DNA from: Candidatus Methanophagales archaeon
Lineage (GTDB): Archaea; Halobacteriota; Syntropharchaeia; Alkanophagales; Methanospirareceae
DNA: 6,888 nt
Direction of reading: 5' to 3'
Assembly: GCA_030617585.1 (NCBI GenBank)
Contig: JAUWVD010000059.1
Coordinates: 1 to 6,888 of the forward strand
Part shown: positions 1 to 5,879 of the stretch, one piece after another
How positions within the stretch are numbered: position 1 is the stretch's first letter
Layout: every line of letters begins with the position of its first letter
The notes under the pieces: generated by a model
Database searches by the model: none
Told to the model about the DNA's origin: nothing
The model's input: only the letters and a program-made list of their open reading frames with translations
Translations under genes and position numbers: made by a program

Positions 1-636
1 CTGCTTGGCGAGCCATATGAGACGGAAGCGGACCTCGTGGTGCTTGGTATGGGTCTGAAGCCCAACCAGGGCGTGGAGAGCATAATAGATATGCTAAAGT
101 TATCTAAATCTGTTGATGGATTCTTGATGGAGGCACATCCAAAACTAAGACCGGTGGATACCGCAACAGATGGTATTTTTATTGCGGGATGCTGTGCGAG
201 TCCGAAAGATATAACAGATAGTATAGCACAGGGCAAAGCGACAGCTTCTGGTTCACTACTATATTTGGTACAATTGAAGGCGAAGATAGAACCCGCGATA
301 TCGCAGATAAACGAAGAGATTTGCATAGGGTGTGGGACTTGTGCAGAGGTCTGCCCGTACGGTGCACTCGAGCTTGACGAGGTGATGCAAGTGATGACGG
401 TTAATGAAGCGGTTTGTAAGGGTTGTGGTGGCTGTAACTCCGTATGTCCTTCGGGAGCCGCGACTATGAAGCATTACCGCGACAGACAGGTATACGCACA
501 GCTAGAAGCGTTGACGGAACGAGGGCTGCAAATTGTTGAGCTGGAGAGTGTTGTAGAGACAGTGGAAGCACCTGCTAGTGAGGCTCCTGAACCGGAAGAA
601 GGTGCGAGTGTAGAAGCGGAACAGGTCACGGAGTGA
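1..636 (+). CDS. hdrA: CoB-CoM heterodisulfide reductase subunit A (HdrA), C-terminal part, 5'-truncated
   Basis: HdrA is the FAD-containing, iron-sulfur subunit of cytoplasmic heterodisulfide reductase. It bifurcates electrons between ferredoxin and the CoM-S-S-CoB branch in methanogens and their anaerobic methane- or alkane-oxidising relatives. The reading frame is open from base 1, so the start lies outside the window; 211 codons and the TGA are visible, against roughly 650 residues for a full HdrA. Visible residues 12-70 are the end of the flavin oxidoreductase domain, including the HdrA-typical GCC motif (Cys64-Cys65) followed by PKDITDSIAQGKA. Two 4Fe-4S ferredoxin motifs follow: Cys108, 111, 114, 118 (CIGCGTCAEVCP) and Cys139, 142, 145, 149 (CKGCGGCNSVCP). 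The last 35 or so residues form an acidic Glu/Ala/Pro-rich tail that I do not recognise as a family feature. HdrA-like proteins also occur in sulfate reducers and other bacteria, so the gene alone does not prove a methanogen-type host. Confidence 0.93.
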   Translation: MLGEPYETEADLVVLGMGLKPNQGVESIIDMLKLSKSVDGFLMEAHPKLRPVDTATDGIFIAGCCASPKDITDSIAQGKATASGSLLYLVQLKAKIEPAISQINEEICIGCGTCAEVCPYGALELDEVMQVMTVNEAVCKGCGGCNSVCPSGAATMKHYRDRQVYAQLEALTERGLQIVELESVVETVEAPASEAPEPEEGASVEAEQVTE

Positions 637-671
637 AGTTTAAAACTTCACTCATTTTTCTTATTTTTTTG
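631..671 (+). terminator. Hairpin/T-run terminator of hdrA
   Basis: Bases 631-641 (GAGTGAAGTTT) and 643-653 (AAACTTCACTC) are perfect 11-bp complementary arms around one A. T-rich DNA follows (ATTTTTCTTATTTTTTTG, 654-671). The hdrA stop codon (634-636) lies inside the left arm. The perfect stem plus T-tract is the classical form of an intrinsic terminator, and T-tracts alone also terminate archaeal RNA polymerase. It separates hdrA from everything downstream. Confidence 0.75.
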
Positions 672-721
672 TTTTTATCTTCCATTACTTTAACCGATGA
701 CATAGCGGCACAGTCGAATTT

Positions 722-757
722 TGTAGTGAAATTGCCGGATCCTAAAATTTCACTGCA
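722..757. repeat. Intergenic inverted repeat (possible hairpin)
   Basis: AGTGAAATT (725-733) is perfectly complementary to AATTTCACT (746-754) around a 12-nt loop containing GGATCC. The pairing extends to 722 and 757 with one G-T wobble. It lies in the gap between the convergent hdrA and AbrB-PhoU genes, so it could be a terminator stem or an RNA-level structure for either. No long T-run follows it on the plus strand. Confidence 0.4.
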
Positions 758-803
758 GAGCACACGGAGAACGCAGAGGCACAAGAAAGAGAAAATTTTG
801 AAA

Positions 804-945
804 TAGGACGCAGATGAACGCAGATAATCAGGATTTTAATGAGAATGCAATGATGATGGAATTTAATTTTGACACTAAACCGGAAGTTAAACGTAAGGCA
901 TTTGATAATTTGAGGAAATAGTTTCATGCGTGAATCTGCGTCCTA
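804..945. repeat. Imperfect inverted-repeat element (GACGCAGAT family)
   Basis: The left arm TAGGACGCAGATGAACGC (804-821) matches the reverse complement of 928-945 at 16 of 18 positions, enclosing 106 bp. The unit ACGCAGAT is itself repeated within the left arm region (808-815 and 818-825), and a looser variant (ACGGAGAACGCAGAGGCACA) lies just upstream near 764-783. The right arm ends two bases before the stop codon of the AbrB-PhoU gene, so it would form a long hairpin in that gene's 3' untranslated RNA. The rest of the 637-947 gap holds the hairpin at 722-757, the hdrA terminator and a doubtful 35-codon frame at 814-921. A similar repeat with ACACAGATT units lies at 5590-5841. Confidence 0.6.
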
Positions 946-947
946 AA

Positions 948-1982
948 TTAAAGCCTCAATTCCCCGGCTACACTCACACCCATATTTATCGTTACTTCTG
1001 CTATATCCTCACAATACTTTGCCATCCTGCCTAAACTCACCATGATAGAGAGGGTATGTATTTTGTCGTTGACACTCCATTCTTCTGCCAGTATTCGCTC
1101 ATTTATCGCTTCAACGGCATCAGTCAGGATATTAGCATCTTTTATCGCTTCATTTGCCTTTTTTATATCCAGATCAGATAGTGAAGCTAACGTCATAATG
1201 AACAGACTTTTAGCGGAAATACCCACCTCTTTTATGCCGTCCAAGCAGTTAAATCCCGCAGGTAATGTCATCATCATAGAATTCTTTGCTATGTTCTCGA
1301 CATGGTCTCCAATCCGCTCCATGCTCTTCACTATTATTCGGTGACCCAGGCTATCGCGCTGTCTGCTCACGCCTATCTTCTTCGCAAGCTCGGAATCGTT
1401 CATCGCAGCCTTAAGTTGCCTCACAATCAGCAAATAAAATCGGTCTATCTCGTTATCTCGCTCTACGACATCAGCCGCAAGGTTCGGATCGCGTTTATCG
1501 AGAGAAGTGATCGCATCTTCTTGCATTGACAATATTATCTTGGACATACTACGTATCGCATCGTGTAGTGTAAAGTCTTCGTATTTCAAGAAACTCTTGA
1601 GCACTATTTCCCCTGCTGATTCACCAACGACCTCCATACCTATAAGTCTCTTTCTCACTTCCTCCTTTATTCGCTTCCTTTCATCAGCGCCAAAACCGTC
1701 TGGGAACAAAAGCTTTACTATGTCATATCCAACGAGGTAATGGGCAATGATACACCTAAAGTTCCCCTCAAAGCTTTCTTGTTCTGATAGAACGAGTTCA
1801 GCGCTTTTTATCTGCTCTTTCTTATCTTTCACGGGAGTTACAATAAGCGAGTTGTCACTACGCTGAACCAAAGAGAGTTCATCACCTTGCTTTATACCTA
1901 CTTCCTTTGCCCATTTTATAGGTAGCGAGACAGTAAAAGTCGAACCACCAGTAAGTTGTATCCTTCTCTTCTCTTCTTTCAT
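948..1982 (-). CDS. AbrB-PhoU fusion protein, phosphate-uptake-type regulator
   Basis: This 344-residue protein joins a SpoVT/AbrB-type DNA-binding swapped-hairpin domain (about residues 5-50, with the characteristic GGSTFTVSLPIKWAKEVGIKQGD) to a PhoU-like all-helical region (about 120-340). PhoU metal-binding signatures are visible: ERIGDHVENIA at 222-232 and the second, weaker repeat GRMAKYCEDIAE at 318-329. PhoU proteins regulate phosphate uptake (Pst transport and its signalling); the AbrB fusion, common in archaea, suggests direct DNA binding in the cytoplasm. No Pst transporter genes are in the window, so the phosphate role is inferred from the family only. The ATG at 1982 places the AbrB domain directly at the N terminus, and no Shine-Dalgarno sequence is evident before it. 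The gene is divergent from the ATPase gene across a 197-bp AT-rich spacer. Confidence 0.9.
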   Translation of the reverse strand: MKEEKRRIQLTGGSTFTVSLPIKWAKEVGIKQGDELSLVQRSDNSLIVTPVKDKKEQIKSAELVLSEQESFEGNFRCIIAHYLVGYDIVKLLFPDGFGADERKRIKEEVRKRLIGMEVVGESAGEIVLKSFLKYEDFTLHDAIRSMSKIILSMQEDAITSLDKRDPNLAADVVERDNEIDRFYLLIVRQLKAAMNDSELAKKIGVSRQRDSLGHRIIVKSMERIGDHVENIAKNSMMMTLPAGFNCLDGIKEVGISAKSLFIMTLASLSDLDIKKANEAIKDANILTDAVEAINERILAEEWSVNDKIHTLSIMVSLGRMAKYCEDIAEVTINMGVSVAGELRL

Positions 1983-2055
1983 CGTATTATATCGCTTATG
2001 TATGTCGATACGCTTCTGATTTGAGCCACGTATTTGCTACAAATTGCCAAGTGTG

Positions 2056-2074
2056 AATAATATATATATATAAT
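2056..2074. promoter_or_regulatory. AT-rich (TA)n block, candidate TATA element of the AbrB-PhoU gene
   Basis: An alternating TA tract (2061-2072) flanked by AATAA and AAT lies about 75-90 bp upstream of the minus-strand ATG. Read on the minus strand it would act as a TATA box, with a start about 25 bp downstream and a leader of about 50 nt. It is one of two AT-rich candidates in the divergent spacer. A TATAAT hexamer also lies only a few bases upstream of the ATG, too close for an archaeal TATA box. Confidence 0.35.
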
Positions 2075-2122
2075 GATAGATTATATAGTAATTCAAAAAC
2101 TCAATTTCTTTGATGCAGCTTT

Positions 2123-2151
2123 CTCTTTTAGAAAAGAGTTTTTTATTAAAT
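2123..2151 (+). promoter_or_regulatory. Candidate promoter of the ATPase operon with adjoining palindrome
   Basis: TTTTTTATTAAAT (2139-2151) is a TATA-like stretch about 30-40 bp upstream of the ATG at 2180, which would give a very short leader. Directly before it, CTCTTTT (2123-2129) and AAAAGAG (2132-2138) form a perfect 7-bp inverted repeat around AG. A palindrome abutting a TATA box is a plausible operator. The T-run after the palindrome could also be read as a weak terminator, but no gene enters from upstream on this strand. Confidence 0.35.
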
Positions 2152-2179
2152 CAAGTTATATCTTTTAATAGGGATAAGT

Positions 2180-3811
2180 ATGGAGACGGAGGATTATATA
2201 CCAAGATACGAGTATGAGCGATTAGAGAGTGAGTATCGGAGATTAAGGCGTAAATATGAAGAGACAGAAGCGTATAAAGCTGATTTAGAGAAGCTCGTTT
2301 CAAAATCAAGGTCACCACCTTTAGACTGTGGGTTCGTAATAGAGAAACTAGAAGACAGCGCAATTGTGAATTTGAATGGCGCTTTAAAAGCTTTGCCCTA
2401 CGGAACGCTTGCTGCGGAAGAGATAGAGGCGCTACAAGAGGGCGAATATGTATTCATCGGTCGCATTCCTGATAGGAATAACCCAAGTGGATTTACAATA
2501 GGCATCACAAAGGGGTATGACCGGCGGGTGGATTTAGAGGTTGGAGAGGTAGAAGAGCTGATAAAGGACGAAGATGACGATGGCTGGGTAGCTGAAATAT
2601 CAATAGGAAAGGGCCGCGGTAGGTTATATAAGCGGTTGGGCGAAGAAGATAAGGGAACGCTAAGAGAAGGTATGAAAGTAGGTCTTCTCCCGGGCACGTT
2701 TGATATACAGCGTGCCTATAGAGCAAAGGAATATTCACGCTATGAAGTCACGAAGAGTCCGGGCGCGAGCTTTAATGATATTGGCGGTTTAAAAGAGGTA
2801 AAGCAGGAATTAGTAAAGAGCATTATTCTCCCAATGGTAAATCCTGATGATTACACCAAATACGGTGAATCCTCCAGAAGGATACTGATGTATGGTCCGC
2901 CGGGCTGTGGAAAGACGATGTGCGCAAAGGCTTTAGCATCGGCATTACCCAACTGTGAATTTGTAAAGGTGGGTGCAGGCGAGCTTTTCAGTATGTGGCT
3001 CGGCGAGTCCGAGAAGAATGTGCGGCTGGTGTTTAAGGCAGCAAATGACAAATTAGAGGAGGGTGAGAATGATTATGGTGTGATCTTCTTTGATGAGATA
3101 GACGCATTAGCACAAGAGAGGGGAATGTATTCTGGGTCCTCGGGTGCACCCGAAAGAGTTACGGGACAATTACTGGACATTTTAGATGGGTTCCATGCCC
3201 TACACCCGCACCTTACTGTGATAGGCGCAACGAACAGGCTGCACCTTATTGATTCTGCTTTCAGATCGAGATTCGACAAAATAATTGAAGTTTCACAGCC
3301 CGATAGAGAAGCGGCACATTCAATCGCATCCATTTATGCAAATACGCTCCCCCTCGATTACCACCTAGTAAAGGAGAAGGGCGGAGATGAGGCAACAAGG
3401 ACATATCTGGTGAATGAGATTGTCGGATACATGTACGGTAATACACTTGTTGAGACAGAGATAGGGCGGATAAAGCGAGAGGACACGATAACCGGGCGGT
3501 TCATCGCGCAGATATTCGGTTATGCGCAAGATAAGGCATTAGAGGAGCGAACAATGTTGATGTTGAAGAAAGGCACAATAAAAGATGAAGAGCTAAGGGC
3601 TATGTGGGATAAGGAAGGGCTTGAATCGATATTAGATGCAGCGAGTAAGGCAGAAGAGTTACAGAAGAGATATAAACATGTAGAGCAGATAGGTGTGAGC
3701 ATGCGGCACTTAAAAGAAGGGTTTGATAAGTTCGTGCAGAGAAGGGCCGAAGAGATGATTGCGTCCGGCTATGAGGAGCTGCCAGAGGAAGAAACAGGAA
3801 TGCATTTTTAA
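2180..3811 (+). CDS. arc: ARC/Mpa-type AAA+ proteasomal ATPase (unfoldase)
   Basis: By family, this is a hexameric ATPase that unfolds tagged proteins and feeds them into the 20S proteasome. Its 543 residues follow the plan of actinobacterial ARC/Mpa. A charged N-terminal coiled coil (about 8-42) corresponds to the segment that binds Pup in Mpa. Two OB-like beta domains follow (about 47-118 and 119-185), then an AAA domain opening with FNDIGGL (198-204). Visible motifs are Walker A GPPGCGKT (239-246), pore-loop Trp-Leu-Gly (273-275), Walker B VIFFDEID (301-308), sensor 1 GATNR (349-353) and Arg-finger segment FRSRFD (361-366), one residue shorter than the usual RPGR form. The C-terminal region keeps Mpa-like segments (LPL...VNEIVGYMYG, then TGRFIAQIFGYAQDKAL), which PAN lacks. 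The protein ends in Gly-Met-His-Phe, where Mpa ends in GQYL. It is first in an apparent operon with the PafA-like gene. The ATG at 2180 gives the natural coiled-coil start. PAN is the main alternative, but the two-OB plan and C-terminal region argue against it. Confidence 0.88.
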   Translation: METEDYIPRYEYERLESEYRRLRRKYEETEAYKADLEKLVSKSRSPPLDCGFVIEKLEDSAIVNLNGALKALPYGTLAAEEIEALQEGEYVFIGRIPDRNNPSGFTIGITKGYDRRVDLEVGEVEELIKDEDDDGWVAEISIGKGRGRLYKRLGEEDKGTLREGMKVGLLPGTFDIQRAYRAKEYSRYEVTKSPGASFNDIGGLKEVKQELVKSIILPMVNPDDYTKYGESSRRILMYGPPGCGKTMCAKALASALPNCEFVKVGAGELFSMWLGESEKNVRLVFKAANDKLEEGENDYGVIFFDEIDALAQERGMYSGSSGAPERVTGQLLDILDGFHALHPHLTVIGATNRLHLIDSAFRSRFDKIIEVSQPDREAAHSIASIYANTLPLDYHLVKEKGGDEATRTYLVNEIVGYMYGNTLVETEIGRIKREDTITGRFIAQIFGYAQDKALEERTMLMLKKGTIKDEELRAMWDKEGLESILDAASKAEELQKRYKHVEQIGVSMRHLKEGFDKFVQRRAEEMIASGYEELPEEETGMHF

Positions 3812-3828
3812 TTCGAGCCCCCAGAAAA

Positions 3829-5583
3829 ATGGAACGGGTGGATTTGAACAGATGGCAGGGATTAGAGCATGAATTCAGGGTGGGAATAAGTTCGGAATCG
3901 CCTAACTTGTACAGATACGCAAGGTTTTATCATGTAGATGAAGTGATCCATGCACTCGAGCAGTATGCCTTTTTTGACGGCTCGAAAGCGATCTGCTCGA
4001 AGATGCGGAGGCGGAACGATGGCTTTTTGCGTAATGGCTCACGAATTTACATATGCACCGGCGGTCACTTAGAGATAGCCACGCCAGAATGTAGAAACGC
4101 ATTTGAAGTGCTAAAATATGACAAAGCAGCGGAGTTGTACATGCAGATCGGCGTGGAGAAAGCGAACGAGAAATACATAGAGAAGCGGAAGCAAAGAGTG
4201 AATTGTAGTTCATATATCCAATGCTGGAAAGCAAACGTGGAGATAGACAAGCGGTATAGCCGTGGCACACATGAATCATATATAGTAGAGCGGAAGAAAT
4301 ATGTAGGTAAAGAGAACCTGCTCATCCCATTTTTAGTGCTTCGCAAGATATTCTTTGGCGCGGGCGGCTATGTAGCCGATAAAGAACGGATAAAATATGT
4401 GGTATCGCCAAAAGCGATGGTCTCCAAGAGGGTACTCACCGAATCACCTTCTCAGTGGCCGATATTATCCCTGAGGGATGAGCCATTGAGCACAAAGGAT
4501 AAATACCGTGTGCATGTAACATCAGGCGAAGGAGTTCGTTCTGAGGTCACGAGGCTGCTCAACAATGCTATTACCTCATACGTAATAGATGCAATAGAAT
4601 CGGGTAAAATTACGCATGTGGAAGACATCAGGAACCCACTACAAACATTTAAGGATATTTCTGAGAACATAAGGGGGGACTGGAGAATACGGCTAATGAA
4701 TGGTCGGACGCAGTCAGTCACAGATTATATTATGAGTTATTATATAGCGGCGATAGAGGAGTTGTTTGAGGAGCGAGAAGTGTCTTATTGGGATAAATAC
4801 TGTTTGGACACATTTAAGCGTATTTGTGCCAAGTTTGATCAGGGCCTGTTAGAGGACCCATATGTTCTTCGTCGTATAGAATGGGTGATGAAGTTATGGG
4901 TGATAAAGAATGAGTTGGACGAGTTCGATTATGAAAATATACCAAAGGGTAAATTCGATTACCGGAGCAAGTACATGATGGAAGGTATAGAAGAGAAAGA
5001 GATAGCGGCTTCTTTTGAGTTCACCAATCTCTGTGATTCTGACCTATACGAGAGTGTAGCGGATAAGATAGGGGTGGAACGAATACTGACGGAGGATGAT
5101 ATAGGGGAAGCAATGTTATATCCACCGAAGGATTCAAGAGCTGAGCTAAGGGTGAAACTCGCATTGGAATACAAGAATGCGGCACTGAGCTGGAATAAGA
5201 TAACGATAAATAATGAGCCAAATGTGAAGATAGACGTTGGCCGACCGAGCAGTGATGAATATGCGCGGCTGTTTGAGCGGTATCCGGAACTGGCGAGGAT
5301 GCCCAGTGCGGTAGTGGTCTTTTTCCAAGAGCAGCGTAGAGGTGAAGGAGCAAGACAGGTTCTTGTGCGGCTACTTGCAGAGGAGGAAGACATAAGGGGT
5401 TGGGAGGAGGAGCTAAGCCGTGAGATAAGGAATAGAATCGTAAGAAATCCATACTTGGATTATTTGTTGTATTCTAATAACAAAACATATCGGTTTGATG
5501 AACTGGATGGCTGGGATGAAGAGTCAATAAGAAAGAAGATAGAAGAGATAAAGCAGGGCGAGAAGGGGGGCGATCAGATATAG
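3829..5583 (+). CDS. PafA/Dop family protein, PafA-like, with Cys for the catalytic Asp and a C-terminal extension
   Basis: The family (glutamine-synthetase-like carboxylate-amine ligase fold) contains PafA, which uses ATP to join Pup to substrate lysines, and Dop, which deamidates Pup and removes it. Family motifs appear in order: GLEHEF (11-16, metal-binding Glu), FLRNGSRIY (66-74), HLEIATPEC (80-88) with YDKAAE, GTHES (146-150), FFGAGG (175-180), VSPKAM (192-197), LRDEP (215-219) with KYRVHV (225-230), and TEDDIGEA plus PPKDSRAELR (421-441) of the C-terminal domain. FLRNG and the length of the following loop (CTGGHLE, one residue longer than Dop) point to PafA. The loop's conserved Asp (LYLD in PafA) is Cys76 here, codon TGC. 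HEN has become HES. At 584 residues it exceeds the usual 450-500 by an unrecognised tail (about 463-584) ending KGGDQI. It starts 17 nt after the ATPase stop, so the two are likely cotranscribed. Family membership is near certain; ligase, depupylase or pseudoenzyme remains open. Confidence 0.88.
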   Translation: MERVDLNRWQGLEHEFRVGISSESPNLYRYARFYHVDEVIHALEQYAFFDGSKAICSKMRRRNDGFLRNGSRIYICTGGHLEIATPECRNAFEVLKYDKAAELYMQIGVEKANEKYIEKRKQRVNCSSYIQCWKANVEIDKRYSRGTHESYIVERKKYVGKENLLIPFLVLRKIFFGAGGYVADKERIKYVVSPKAMVSKRVLTESPSQWPILSLRDEPLSTKDKYRVHVTSGEGVRSEVTRLLNNAITSYVIDAIESGKITHVEDIRNPLQTFKDISENIRGDWRIRLMNGRTQSVTDYIMSYYIAAIEELFEEREVSYWDKYCLDTFKRICAKFDQGLLEDPYVLRRIEWVMKLWVIKNELDEFDYENIPKGKFDYRSKYMMEGIEEKEIAASFEFTNLCDSDLYESVADKIGVERILTEDDIGEAMLYPPKDSRAELRVKLALEYKNAALSWNKITINNEPNVKIDVGRPSSDEYARLFERYPELARMPSAVVVFFQEQRRGEGARQVLVRLLAEEEDIRGWEEELSREIRNRIVRNPYLDYLLYSNNKTYRFDELDGWDEESIRKKIEEIKQGEKGGDQI

Positions 5584-5589
5584 CGGAAA

Positions 5590-5841
5590 GGGAACTCATA
5601 AAGGGTAATTTATCAGAACCGTATCAATTTACAAGAATTTTTAAGACACAGATTAACACTGATTAACACAGATTTAAAGTAAAGTAGTGTATTGATTTTT
5701 AAAACTACTTTTGATTTTTATGAACTCGTAAAAACTTAATAATTTTTTCGGGACTTTAGAGTAGCATCTGTGTAAATCTGTGAAATCCGTGTCAAAATAT
5801 GATATTTATCAAAAATGGTAAATTATTTACAGGGAGTTCCC
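5590..5841. repeat. Nested inverted-repeat element between the two PafA/Dop paralogs
   Basis: This element occupies nearly all of the 296-nt gap. The outer arms are GGGAACTC (5590-5597) with GAGTTCCC (5834-5841), perfect, followed inward in register by TAATTTATCA (5606-5615) against 5816-5825 (9 of 10). The inner arms, 5645-5673 and 5766-5793, are each built from ACACAGATT-like units about 10-11 nt apart and are complementary over most of 28-29 positions. The centre holds an 8-bp hairpin AAAGTAGT (5681-5688)/ACTACTTT (5704-5711) and a direct repeat TTGATTTTTA (5692-5701, 5711-5720). No convincing frame is present. It resembles a MITE-like or structured-RNA repeat; no clear target-site duplication is visible. 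It may end the upstream transcript or carry the promoter of the next gene. Confidence 0.65.
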
Positions 5842-5879
5842 AAAAACTGTTATACGAGCAGAAGGCATATTAAAGATTA

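Noticed and set aside
1042..1740. Plus-strand frames opposite the AbrB-PhoU gene
   Set aside because: They are antisense to a gene with intact AbrB and PhoU motifs and show no domain features of their own.
2180..3811. Calling the ATPase a standard archaeal PAN
   Set aside because: Its two OB-like segments, its Mpa-like C-terminal region and the adjacent PafA/Dop paralogs fit ARC/Mpa better; PAN has one OB domain and a shorter C-terminal part.
3902..4346. Minus-strand frames of 93-125 residues opposite the PafA-like gene
   Set aside because: Cys/Ser/Arg-rich shadow composition with no recognisable motif, lying opposite the most conserved motifs of the real gene.
4959..5452. Two overlapping minus-strand frames of 143-144 residues opposite the PafA-like gene
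   Set aside because: They are Ser/Leu-rich, typical of antisense shadows, while the plus-strand frame carries clear family motifs through the same stretch.
5565..5583. A frameshift at the six-G run near the end of the PafA-like gene hiding a different C terminus
   Set aside because: The shifted frame runs into the repeat element and gives no family-like or Pup-like sequence; the TAG at 5581 is a sensible stop just before the element.
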